From: Heligmosomoides polygyrus polygyrus
Taxonomy: Eukaryota > Nematoda > Chromadorea > Rhabditida > Heligmosomidae
DNA: 64,000 nucleotides
Reading direction: 5' to 3'
Assembly (NCBI GenBank): GCA_947396885.1
Contig: OX377205.1
Coordinates: forward strand, 56,950,969-57,014,968
In this document: positions 1 to 11,047 of the stretch, piece after piece
Numbering within the stretch: position 1 is the first letter of the stretch
How the letters are laid out: every line of letters starts with the position of its first letter
Position numbers and translations under genes: made by a program
Notes under the pieces: generated by a model
The model's database searches: none
What the model was told of the DNA's origin: nothing
The model's input: the letters and a program-made list of their open reading frames with translations, nothing else

Positions 1-1
1 G

Positions 2-1016
2 TCCCCAACAGGCACTTCACATCAGGGAACAAAGAAAACTCATGCCCTAATCGAGAAATTCGCCATATGGAACAATATGAGGCAAGAGGTTCATGACTTT
101 GTCTCCCAGTGCAGTAAATGTCAGATGAGGAAGGACCCTGCAGCATACAGGATCACGGAACCACTCCAACCTCTCGAGGTTCCAAGCAGACCATGGCAGA
201 GAGTACACACTGACATCATCGGCCCACTGCCATTAACACTACAAGGCAATAAGTACATCATTGTATTCGTCGACGCCTTCTCCAAATTCACCATCGCTGA
301 ACCATTGCCGGACCAGAAAGCACTCACAGTGGCAGAGATCTTCACCGACCGTTTTATAGCCCGATTCGGTCTACCGGAAACACTCGTTACCGATCAAGGA
401 ACCAACTATACCAGCGACGCATTCCGCAATCTCTTACGCCAATTCTCTATCACTCATCGTACGAGCACGCCTTATCACCATCAGAGCAACGGCCAGGTTG
501 AGAGAGCTAATCGCACTCTACAGGAACTAATCACAATCGCAACCCAGCAACACAACGACACCTGGGATCATGTACCCCACCTCGTTACTCACTCATATAA
601 CAGTACGGAGAATGCTTCTACTAAATTTTCGCCCTACTTCCTGATCCACGGACGCGAGCCCAACAACATCTTCCACCTAGCCATGCGACTACCACGCAAG
701 ACTTTCATCAACGAGGACGACTACGTTAATCAACTGGTCGGACTTCTCCAAACCGTTTGGAAGGAGACGAGCGCCAACATCGCACAAGCTCCAACACCAC
801 TACGACCTCAGAAAGCGCACTAGCAGAAAACCGTATAAAGCAGGAGATAAGATTCTTATCCGCAAAGAGGGCGCCAACAAAATCTCGACGCGTTTCGACG
901 GACCATTCACAGTGATCCGAGTCGACTACCCGAACGTGATAACCCAAGACGGACGGCGCGAACGAAAGATCCACATGAACCGCACCAAACCATATAACAC
1001 TCCCACCACCGACTAG
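2..1016 (+). pseudogene. Ty3/gypsy integrase, 3' part of pol
   Basis: The frame is open from base 2. It gives a zinc-binding HHCC module (H-x6-H, then C-x2-C near base 110) and then an integrase core. Counting from the methionine at base 77, the catalytic triad is D46 (VHTDIIGPL), D106 (LVTDQGTNY) and E142 (NGQVERANRTL), the D,D-x35-E pattern of retroelement integrases, which join element DNA to the host chromosome. The first frame stops at 823. The C-terminal GPF/Y-like module (AGDKILIRKEG, then RFDGPFTVIRVDYPN) continues in the next forward frame to 1016, so one frameshift lies near 815. The RT and protease parts lie before the window. The order and the GPF module point to Ty3/gypsy rather than BEL or copia. 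Confidence 0.88.
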
Positions 1017-2065
1017 CAACGAAGGTCCGGACGACAGAACTCCTTTCTCCAGTATATCCACATCACTTTCGCCACTTTTCATTATCCATCGATTCTTTTC
1101 CGACTCGTTTCAAGTTAATAAAAAAAAAAGAAAAAAAGAAAAGAAAAAAGAAAAAAAGAGCATAAAGAATGTCATTGATTTAATGATTTGTGTAATCCGT
1201 GGTTGTGTGTCTGCAAATCAATACTTTTATCTTTGTATTACATTTCCACTATATTGCCTTGTTGTACCATCTTTTTTATTTTTTTTACCTACTCTAACAG
1301 AAATACCCACTTCACATTTCACACTAGCCACTCCCAAATGTAGTACACATTTATTGCACTTCGCATTTATTGGTCGCAACATGAAACGACAAAACTACAA
1401 CATGTACCAGTTCAGACATCCCCCACGTCTAGCTGATCAAGAGGAGAGCGTTCGAACATGACCCGCGTTCCCCGAAACTCCATCACGCGACGCACTACGA
1501 ACTCCCTCTCTACGGCGGACCAGCAGGACAATGACGACGACGGCGAGAACAACGACACACACCAGGGCGACGACTACAACCCGAACATTCACCAAAGACT
1601 ATCATCTAAAAAATATGCTATTTAACTGACTCACCCAAGCCCACTCCGGAAAAGACAAGCAAGCGTTCACATAGCTGGGACTCTGCTTCCGGCGTCGAGC
1701 AGTCCTCGGCAGCGGTAACGTCATCGCAGACGCACCCGAAAATTCCGGAGTCGTTATAGCATACTCCACGATAGTGACAGGAATTGAGGCAGTGCGACCG
1801 ATCCACAAAAGCCATGATGACACGAGTACCATCTCCTCCCTCCCTTCTCCCCTTCACCCTTCAGCTTCTTTTGTCAATGTGCACAAAACCGACGAACGAG
1901 CACTGTCGCGCACATGCACGGCCACCTGCAACCCGGCGCGGCGCACCCCTCCGAGCGAAAGAACAGCGACGATTGCCGCACTGTCGATGACGAATGACAC
2001 AGAGACATCCCAGCTGACCGGTGACTCACATCAAAGTTCCGGGACGGAACTTTTTTCGGAAGGGT
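1017..2065. other. Region between gypsy integrase and probable LTR
   Basis: No recognisable pol or env frame on the plus strand. It holds a 42-base purine run (1119-1160), which could be a polypurine tract, and a 55-codon frame at 1459-1624 rich in Asp, Asn and Thr with no family resemblance. If the purine run is the true primer site, the LTR would start near 1169 and be about 1.6 kb long; I cannot settle this without a second LTR. Confidence 0.4.
1618..1815 (-). CDS. Short antisense ORF with an EGF-like cysteine pattern
   Basis: From the ATG at 1815 the minus strand encodes about 65 residues. A six-cysteine stretch reads C-x3-C-x5-C-x8-C-x-C-x8-C with GVCYNDSGIFGCVC in its middle. That matches the EGF-like consensus, an extracellular disulphide-bonded fold. 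No signal peptide or further domain is visible, and a stop lies just upstream in frame, so this may be one exon or a captured fragment. It lies antisense to the gypsy element, where some elements carry env. Unit and function are inferred from the pattern only. Confidence 0.35.
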   Translation of the reverse strand: MAFVDRSHCLNSCHYRGVCYNDSGIFGCVCDDVTAAEDCSTPEAESQLCERLLVFSGVGLGESVK

Positions 2066-2770
2066 AACATGTAAGGACAGCACCAAGAATAATCAATCAA
2101 AAAAAAGAGATTTCCACTACGATTCCGAGACGGTCGCCAAACATAAGACATGAGTCATCAAAATCCAGCTGTGGTGTCTGCACAGAACTACAACGACGCC
2201 AAAGGACAACCCAGCAGACATTAAGTGGACCGGTCCCGCGAACTGGGAAATGGTCGCCGATTTTGAAGTGCGCTGCGACAATTTGGATAATAACTTGTTA
2301 GCGCAGGATTATTGGCGGAGGGAAAAAAGTACACGAAACCACGAGAGGGAACGCCATCAAGGACAATCGAGGCGCACTCGACCGATTCATATAAAAGGAG
2401 CCGACGGGACAACAGGAGGACTCGTTCGTCTGCCCGGATCCAGCCGTCATACACCCCCTTTCCCCTCCACCCCACAGTCTCCCTCTTCTTCTTCCCCACG
2501 CTGTCATGTGAGGAAGGAGGACCGTCCTCTCACATTCTCCTCCCCGGACCCCTTCCCTTTCCTCTCTCTTCTCCTCCCCGGACCCCTTTTCTTCCTCTTC
2601 CCCTCAACTTCTTTTACTCCTAGTTCACACAACCTTAGTCCTAACTTTCCTTCCTTCGTGCTATGCTTATTCTTTGTTCTTCACATCCTCACCTAGTAGT
2701 GTTGTAGTTCGCCAATAAACTCTTAGTAATAAGATATGTGTCTTCTTGTAGTCTTAATCGATCTTAGGAG
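2066..2770 (+). promoter_or_regulatory. Probable 3' LTR of the gypsy element
   Basis: The block has the signals of an LTR in the right order: TATAAAAG at 2390-2397, a long pyrimidine-rich stretch at about 2450-2640, and AATAAA at 2714-2719. The start (TGTAAGG at 2066) and end are guesses because the 5' LTR is outside the window. If correct, transcription would start near 2415 and polyadenylation near 2735. Reading frames across the pyrimidine-rich part look like composition artefacts. Confidence 0.5.
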
Positions 2771-3282
2771 TGTTGTCTGGTCGTGCCAGCTATCTGGCTC
2801 CTTCCGTCGTGTCCGCTTGCCGGACATCCTCGTCAAGTCTTCGTTAGGGATGCTGACTCCAGGGCCATGAATTCTGGGAAATGCCTTCCCAACCGGAGCC
2901 CTGGAGCGTAGTGCCCTACAACTCTATCAGTTAAGTTGGCTCATCGTTGCCTTATCGAAGTTCTACAATCCTTGGCCGCCGCACGAAAAATCCCTCTAAC
3001 GTTCCGGAAAATTTGCGGGAAAGGGGAAGGTACCTTCCCCTTCCCTTGTTTCGTTTCGTATCCTTGTTTTGTGACATAATTTGGGTTCCGTAGCGTTTCC
3101 TTCGCGTTCTCTATGTCGTTTCAACCATACTTATGAAACAAATATCACAAAAAACGGCTAAAAAACTGATTGGGTGGTAAGTATGAGGGAGGGACTAATA
3201 TGTAGCAATCAAACACAAAGACAACGAACAATGAGGTCGAAAAGCGGGAAACAACAGCGAAGAAAAGTGGGGGCGCAGGCAA
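2771..3282. other. No recognisable feature
   Basis: No coding frame, tRNA or repeat that I can name. Confidence 0.5.
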
Positions 3283-3285
3283 ATA

Positions 3286-6200
3286 CAGTACCACGCATGT
3301 CCTTTGGTTAATTGCCGAAAAAGCCGCTTTGGAGCATTACAAAGCGGCTTTTTTAAATAACTTTTTAAAAAATCAAATACTTGTAAAAATAAGTAAAAAT
3401 AATAAAAAATAAAAAAATGTAAAAATAATAATAAATATCTTTTGACATATAAATCTCAGTAGAGATGAACAATGCATACAGGCCCGACACAATCAACCAA
3501 GTGGGCGAGACAACCTATAGAGCGAGCAACAGATTGTAAAGTGAGCGCTTGGAAAGATTTATTGGAAATTTTTAGTTGTCCCAATCGGGAATTGTTCTAA
3601 GACTGTCCAGCTTGACTTTTGAGTGCGCCGTGAACCATGCATAGAACCGAACCTATCAATCGAACGGGCGCGGCAGCCTGTAGAGTGGCCATTTCAGGAG
3701 TTTTAGCGAAAATCCCCATCCGCCCTCCTCAGGATCTGCTGTACTCTGTTTCGGGGAGATTTTAGAGTACATGTCCACAGAACAATTCATATAGAAGAAA
3801 ACCTATCAGTCGCGTGGGCGACAGCTCACAAGTGCACGCGCGACCAAGTTCGTAGCGCAATATCTCTATCAATTTCGAATTTTTCCGATTGCAACTCGAA
3901 CAGTGGGCGCGTGTAGCGCAGTCGGAGGAGGCGCGACTGTCGCGTGCACCCGATACCAGGTTCCTGGTTCGGATTTCCCGCCCAGGCCAACCAAGCCTTC
4001 CATCCCTCCGGGGTCGGTGAATTGGTACCAGACGTGTCTGGAAAGGATAAAGCGCTGACTTGTTCATCGGCTGGCCACCGCAAGTCATTGTATGGCCAAA
4101 TACGCATTCATGTCGCCTCCACGACATCCCGTAGAAGTAGAATGCGCTGGCGCATCCCAAAATTGATTGAGTAACGCCGTCCTTTATCCTTTATCCTTTA
4201 ACTCGAACACATTGTAGGCAGCACAAGTTTCCTGAAGTGATCAAAAACACAACGGTGTAGCTGATGAATGGACTAAATTAGAGCGCTGCGAAAATGCATG
4301 TGAGGCTTGTGTGACGTATTTTTTCCGATTTCGGTGGACCACTGCAGGAAGACATCACGAGCTAAACACGTCAAAATATGTGAGCGAGCAGGAAGCTGAA
4401 GACAATTTACGATAACTTGCTTACAACTACCCAGCTGCCCAAACTGCCTTAGCCCCATTGGCTATTTTAGAGCGGCAGGCGGGAGCTGTAAAGTTTCTTC
4501 GGCCCTTACTCGCCCATGTTTGCGTTCTCGACACTAGCAATGCTCAGCTCGAAGAGCTCTATCGAACAGTATCAATATCGGCCAATTTCAGAATAATCGA
4601 TTTTTTGTCAATTTCGCATTGAGGACGAGGCTGCTCGAGGCCGCGGCAGACGGACGATGACGTCATCGAAAATCGATACCTTCGAATTGGGCACTGCTTG
4701 ATACCATTCGATAGAGCTGCTCACGGCGAATTGAAAAGTGTTATTGACAGTAGGGAAAGGTGTAATCTGAGCGAGTAAGAGCGAGGAGAGCATCGACCGT
4801 TGTTGTGCTAAATTGCACACGCGGCCGTGTTCCGAGCGCGGTAACTCTGTAATTTGTGAACCTTTCCAGTTGCAGATTGCGGCTATTGTAGGATGCAAAA
4901 CGATCTAGTAGCACGCTGAAACACAGCAACCTAGCTTATGATTGGACAATTTTACAGCGCTTCGAATATACAGGTTAGCCTTGTTTGACACGATTTTTTC
5001 CGATTTCAGTCTGCTTCTGCGTGAAGGCGAGAGAGAGCTAACGGCCTACACATGTGCACGCGAGAAGAACACTTTAGATGCTTTAAGATGACGTGCTTAC
5101 TGCTTCCTATCTGTTTAAACTGCCCTAGCCCAGCTGTCATTTCAGGGCGGCGGACTTAGCGGTTGAAGTTTCCTGAGCCCTTACTCGCCCACAGTTGAGT
5201 TTTCGACATTCGCAATAATACCTTTAGCTTCAGCACGAAAAGTTCTATCGAATGGTCTCGCTCCCGACCAAATTCAAAAAAATCGATTCATTGACAATTT
5301 CCCGTCGAGGACGTGGGCGCCCCAGGGCGAGCTGCGCGGAAGATGACGTCATCGAAAATCGATATTTTCGAATTTGGCCAAATTTCCTCTTGCAAACTTC
5401 GTCCAAAATCATTGATGGTAGTCGGGTCAGGATCACCGGTCACCCTCAGTTATCGGTATGAGCGGTCTCCTGCCGTAATCGTCCAAATGAATTTCGACAC
5501 CGTGTTCGGCACTCCGAATAAGTACTCGCCCCTACACGAAGTTTGTGCAAAATCGGTGATCCTGACCCGACCACCTTCAATTATCCAGAAGAAAATCCAA
5601 AACCACCGGAATCGGCGGAATTTTCAGAAACGGACGTCGGGTTCGTAATTAGCGCACCAAATAACCCCTGGATGACTTTGGACAAGAAAATTGACCAATT
5701 TCGAAAATATCGATTTTCGATGACGTCATCATCTGTCGGCCGCGGCCTCGAGCAGCCGCGCCCTCGGTGCGAAATTGTCAAAAAATCAATTTTTCTGAAA
5801 CTGGTCGCGAAATTGGCACCTTTCGATGCAGCTTTTCAAGCAGAGCAAAATGGTTTCATTGAGAGTCGGGGACTCAAATATAAGGGTAAGGGCGCAGGGA
5901 AACCTCAACCGCTAAGTAAGACACCCTAAAATGGCAGCTGGTGCTAAGGCAGTTTAGACAGCCAGAGAGTTGTGAGCGATTCATCGTAAAGCATCTTAAG
6001 TGTTCTGCTTGTCTATGCATTTGTAGGCCTTTAGCTCTCCGGGTCTTCCCGCAGGGGTCCACTGAAATTGGAAAAAATCGTGTCACACAAGGCTAACCTG
6101 AATTTTCGCATTGCTGTAACTTTGTCCAATCATAAGCTACATTGCTGTATTTCAACGCACTACTAGAACATTTTGCTGCCTACAAAATGCACAAGTTGAA

Positions 6201-7174
6201 ACGGAAAGGTTCACAAATGGCAGAGTTAACGCGCACAGAATATGCCCGCGCGTGCAATCTAGCACAACAACGGTCGATGCTCTCTTCGCTCTTACTCTCT
6301 CTGATTACAGTTCTTCCTCACCTCAATAATACCATTCAATTCAACATGAAACGCTCTATCAAACTGTATCAAGCATGGCCCATTTCAAAGATATAGATTC
6401 TCGATGACGTCATCGTCCGTGTGCCGCGGCTTTGAGTAGCCTCGCCCTTGATGGGAAATTGTCAAAATCGATTGTTCTGAAATTTATCGATAGAACTCTT
6501 CGAGCTGAACAGAATGGTAGCATTGTTAGCGTCGAATACGCAAACATGAACGAGTAATTGCCGAAGAAACTTTACAGCTCCCGTCCGCCGCTCTAAAATA
6601 GCCAATGGGCTAAGGCAGTTTAGGCAGCTGGGCAGCTGTGAGCAATTTATCGTAAAGTGTCTTCAGTCTTCTGCTCGCTCATGCATTTTGAGGCCGTTAG
6701 CACGTCGCGTCTTCCCGCAGTGGCCCACCGAAATCGGAAAAAATGTGTCACACAAGCCTCCCCGCATATTCGCAGAAAGTTGCATTCGGAAGGATTCGAA
6801 CTTGATAGAGATATTTTCTCGCCCGCGCGTGCACTTGCGACCGGTCGCCCCACTCGATTGATAGTTCTTCTCCTGTATGCATTACTCACGGCGCGCTCCG
6901 AAAGCAAGGTGGACAGCCTTACAACAATTCCTGAAAAGTGCGGCTAAACATTTGCGATAAAACTCCTCAAAGCGTCACTCTACAGGCTGCCGCGCCCGTT
7001 CGATAGAACTCTCAACAGATTTATATGTCAAACGATAGAGCTTGAGTTGCTTAGCTCAAATATGTGCTTATTTTCACAATTATTTTATTCTTTGAAGAGT
7101 TATTTTAAAAAGCCGCTTTGGAGCGCTCCAAAGCAGCTTTTTCGGGAATTGAGCAAAGGACTTGCGCGGTACTG
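3286..7174. mobile_element. Giant foldback DNA element FB1, TA-flanked
   Basis: The first about 1.9 kb is the imperfect reverse complement of the second half. Matches can be followed from the tips (CAGTACCACGCATGTCC at 3286 against the complement of 7174 inwards) through the AAAGCCGCTTTGG hairpin (3320s and 7110s), the GAACGGGCGCGGCAGCCTG block (3661 and 6990), and on to a centre near 5550. Each end abuts a TA dinucleotide, the usual target duplication of Tc1/mariner-like transposition. Each arm seems to hold two diverged copies of a block of about 670 bp. No transposase is visible, so it must be non-autonomous. The architecture resembles nematode foldback transposons such as C. elegans Tc4, but I do not claim the same family. 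Confidence 0.8.
3902..4199 (+). mobile_element. tRNA-derived SINE with TCCTTTA tail
   Basis: The head has Pol III promoter-like boxes: TAGCGCAGTCGG near 3915 (A box) and CTGGTTCGGATTTC near 3964 (B box). The body resembles the tRNA-related repeat common in strongylid nematodes, and the tail is three TCCTTTA units. A 9-bp duplication AACTCGAAC flanks it (3893-3901 and 4200-4208). The matching site in the other FB1 arm lacks it, so it inserted after the arms formed. It depends on a LINE for movement; which one is unknown. Confidence 0.75.
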
Positions 7175-7177
7175 TAT

Positions 7178-7723
7178 ATTGGTCAAGGAACAAGGAATAT
7201 GCCAAGAATTCTCGAAACACGATAGGTAGAGTTTTCTCGGCATCGCAGCGATACTGCTTTAGCTCATTCAAAAAATCGTCCAAAATGCATTTACATGAAA
7301 AATAAATAAAATTTCGAAAATGGTGCACAAAATGTCCTCAATGCAATTTAACGGAATTTTCTTTCGTTAAATTTCGTTTAAAAGTTTTAACGAAAAATGC
7401 CACCAAATCCGGTAAATCGGTAAATCGTTAATCGTTAAACGCACACTCCTGGATCGAACCTCATAGGTTCAAGGCTTGAAGCGAGGGTGAGGGTAGTGAG
7501 GTCATAAATAACAATGTAGCCCAGACAATGTACATGGAGGTTATTTGGATCGCTGATTTATTTATTTATTTATTTGCACTAAAATTGTGCGCTAATACAG
7601 TTAATGAAACACACTGGACGCGATGTATCAATAATCGAGAATAACTGAATAGAGTAAAATAAAACCTCAACAGATCAACCTATTGCATCCATCTTAACGG
7701 TGCGGTGAGGAAAACCTTCAATC
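7178..7723. other. No recognisable feature
   Basis: AT-rich sequence with a short TTTA microsatellite near 7558. No supported gene. Confidence 0.5.
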
Positions 7724-8275
7724 AGGGTCAAGCGTGGGGTTCGTTTTTTCCTGGAAATTTACGACCTCCCCCCCCCCCTCAGAAGTGGAACGTCCGACCC
7801 TCTCTCTCTTTTTTCCACTGTTCTATTTCTTGTATTTCTTGATTTCTTTAAGGTTTCTTGTGCATTTTGAATTCTTTAATAGATCCTTCTTCTCAGGTGC
7901 GGCTTCGGCACTGAAGAGAGCAATGAAACGAGTTCACTGAACAATACATGTTTTCAAAACACAGTAAAACTCTTCAAAATTTTGAACGCTGTTTTCGACA
8001 TTTTAAATAAAGATTTTCTGGTAGCAGTCTTCCAAACATCACTATTCAATTTATGCAGTTTTTTTAGGATGCCATAGACACGGAACATTTTATCTGAAGG
8101 AGCGACGTTTGCATCTGAAATTGTGCTCTGAAATTGTGTTATATAAAATTTTGAGTATTACTTTCTGACGACGACTTAAGTGCTTTTCTTAGTAATTTTT
8201 TGAAGCGTTTATCGAATCGATGATGGAGCGGAAATAGGAAGGATGGACTTCCCTATGGAAATAATGTTCTCCCAT
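7724..8275 (+). repeat. AGGGTCAAGC-family repeat, left arm (copy A)
   Basis: It begins AGGGTCAAGCGTGGGGTTCG and carries a C-rich block, then a pyrimidine-rich stretch ending in TTCTCAG. The following 300 bp match copies at 38888 and 62889 in the same orientation, and 11870-12826 in reverse. The arm is cut at about 8275 by the Penelope-like element. Confidence 0.65.
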
Positions 8276-8339
8276 ACTAAGGAAACGTCATAAAAAAATG
8301 AAAATGAAGCTACATAAACCCAAGTTCTGTACATGATAC

Positions 8340-11000
8340 AGCAAAAAAAACATTCTTTGCAACGACTGTCGCAAAGTGCCAGCTCAACATCTACGACTCG
8401 TAGAGGCCCTGTCACTAAGACAAAAGATTGTCTTAGCTAGACAGTCTATTCATTTCGTCCGGCGCTGCCTCCAGCTTCAGGCTATTCCTAAGTTCATTCG
8501 ATGCAAGAAACTACATGAACTCTGTGGCAGACCGGAAGGCGATCGACAAGTCTTGTACATCGAACTGCGACTACTTCGTATTTCTCTGCGGAGCAAGAAA
8601 GATCATCTTATCGCATTGATGAATAAGTGTATGTAGAAAGAGGCCTATTGTGCCCAATTCTTGGAGTATCGCCTATGGAGGAGAATAGAAGGTGGGTCAA
8701 GATCAATTTGTGACGCTATTCGGTCAAATGTTAAATCAACCTTACAGAAAAAATTCGACGACATTCTTAGTACATCACGTAGCTATGAGGGTAGATCAGT
8801 AGATTCCATATCTTACCGTGAACCCAGCGACCGAGGAGTTAGTAGTCCAGGTTCTTTTTCTAGCACATCTAGAGTCACCGTGTTGGGCAACTTTTCCTTG
8901 TCGCCAAACGCGACTTCGGTTCTTTAAATGGGGCCTAGCTTCTCCCCATCTCAGTCCATATCCACCTTGGTTATGCGCAGGGTCATATGTAGCCTACATG
9001 AACTTCAAGACAGGCTGCGGTGTAGGGCACGAACTGAGGGCGTAGGTGGAGTTTCTAACCAAAGTGGAGCAATGCCATGCATCCCTTTCCCTAACACCTA
9101 CTTCAGGCATCAAGAGCCTGACATTAATTTCCGCCTTTTCGCAGATGATGTGTTCAAGGTGTTTAGTCGCTATCGACTACAGCGTACAAAAAACAACCTC
9201 ACTAAGGCACAGATCTGCGGAATAAAGGAGGTTTGCGACCTCGTAAGGTCAAAAACAATAAGGCTGTCAGTCAGCGATAAGGGTGGGGAATTCGTCGTCA
9301 CTCCCAGACCCATAGATGTGTCAATAACGGAACACCACCTTCGGGATGGGTCTCTCTATTGTCCATCCTCCGCAAAGGAGTTTCAGGGCCAGTGCCGAAG
9401 GTTAAATAGAACGTGGGTATCATTGGCAAAAGCAGCTGGGATTAGCTCACAAATAATAGCGCGCCTTAAAATTGAATCCCCGCAGTGCCCAGTCCTTTAT
9501 CTGCTCATAAAGACGCACAAGCTTCCGTCATCGAGCAGTATAGAATCGCTGGCACCCTCCGATATCAAGATGCGTCCAATAATTAGCTGCGTTGGGGGAC
9601 CTACCGATGGAATAGCGTGGTTCATAAACCTGGTTTTGGCACAATTACTCAGGTTCATACCGGCTCATTTGAGCAACACCCAGATGGTCCTATAACATCT
9701 GCATTCTGCAAGAACGGACCCCACTTGCGTCATGGAATCCTTTGATGTAGCAGCCTTGCATACCAATGTCAGCAACGAGTGCGCCATGGAAGCTATATTC
9801 GAGCTTCTAGCGCAGCACCAAGAGGCTGTACACACATACGGATTCTCTATAAGACAACTAATGGCCCTTCTTAAAAAATGCCTTGGTTGCAACATTTTCA
9901 GATGGTCGGGCCACTATTTCTCTCAGATAAGAGGTCTGGCGATGGGGCAACGACTAGCACCTACACTCGCTATCGCCTTCATGGCCAAAATTGAAACCCC
10001 GGTGCTACAAAGGGTTCCATTGCTCTATTGTCGTTACATCGACGACTGCTTTCTTATCTGCTCGACGCAGGAAGAAATGGACCTGTGCTTTAGCCTGCTT
10101 AACAGCCAGTCCCCTTACATCAAGCTCACTCGCAAAAAACCCCGGGGTGATTGGCTTCCGTTCCTGAACGTGCAAGTCCAACTTAAAGAGGGTGGTACCG
10201 TAACAAAATGGTTTAGAAAACCTACCAACAAGAACATCATAGTTCACTGCCTTTCCTCGCACCCTAACCACATGAAGCGAGCTGTAGTGAAAAACATGTT
10301 CCGAACCGCAGCGCTCGTATCCAGTGGGGAAGAGGGACGTAAAGAATCAAGGAAGCTGGCACAAGAAATTGCGGCTAGCAACGGATATAAGCACCACGTT
10401 ACATCCTCACGGAGGTCCTTGCAGGAACAAAGCAGTAGCCGCGCCATGTCCGGAAAGGTACCATGCAAAGTGCCACTCATCTCCGATGATGTAAGCACTT
10501 CCCTTCCGAAGTGTGTGAGGAGAGCCGGGCTGGAGAATGTGATAACTGTTGTAGAGGTGCCACCAGACAACCTAAGGCGGCAACTAGTTCGGAATCGTCC
10601 TTACGATCGCCTTTGTGTCACCCCTGGTTGCGCCGTCTGCCCACATGGCAGGGAAGGGGACTGCACCTTATCAGGTGTGGTATACCTCATTACCTGCCAG
10701 AGCTGTGGCGAGGAATATATCGGTGAGATGGCGCGACCCCTACACGTTAGGGTTAAGGAACACCTTGACGGCAAGGCCAAGTCCAGGACGTCCACTGCAA
10801 TGGGTCACCATAGAGTCCACGGACATACGGAGGAGGACTTTGAGGTCAGGGTCAAGCTGCTGGCAGTCGAGGCCCAAACTGCCGCCCGCAAGGCTCTGGA
10901 GGCGTTTTGAATTCATGCCAAAGACCCCAAGTTAAACCGGAAGGAAGAATGCCTCTATATAACGCGGGAGCTCAGACCCTACATCAGGTTGGCATTCTGA
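8340..11000 (+). pseudogene. Canonical Penelope-like element: RT plus C-terminal GIY-YIG
   Basis: One forward frame runs about 2.6 kb, broken by four in-frame stops (8634-8636 TAG, 8925-8927 TAA, 9693-9695 TAA, 10908-10910 TGA) but with no frameshift that I can find. RT motifs are in order: SFDVAALHTNV (A, near 9740), GLAMGQRLAPTLA (B, near 9930) and YCRYIDDCFL (C, near 10030), then a thumb region. A cysteine-rich linker leads to the GIY-YIG nuclease (GVVYLITC, EEYIGE, VKEHLDG; 10670-10780). The last stop replaces a position usually occupied by Trp in this family, and the frame ends at 11000. PLEs copy RNA into DNA at a nuclease nick. The start codon is uncertain; a GTG sits at 8376. The element interrupts the AGGGTCAAGC repeat. 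Confidence 0.85.
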
Positions 11001-11047
11001 TTGGGGCGCCTGTGTCTCGAAACCGGCCCTGCTACCGACCGATTGGC

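Noticed and set aside
726..1082. 118-codon minus-strand ORF over the gypsy integrase end
   Set aside because: Shadow of the plus-strand coding region; no domain.
2250..2696. 148-codon ORF
   Set aside because: Falls across the pyrimidine-rich part of the probable LTR, between TATA box and polyadenylation signal; Pro/Ser-rich translation is a composition artefact.
10908..10910. Selenocysteine codon in the PLE
   Set aside because: It is TGA and Naiads in other phyla can encode selenoproteins, but this is a canonical PLE, the position normally holds Trp, and three other stops in the frame are TAG or TAA.
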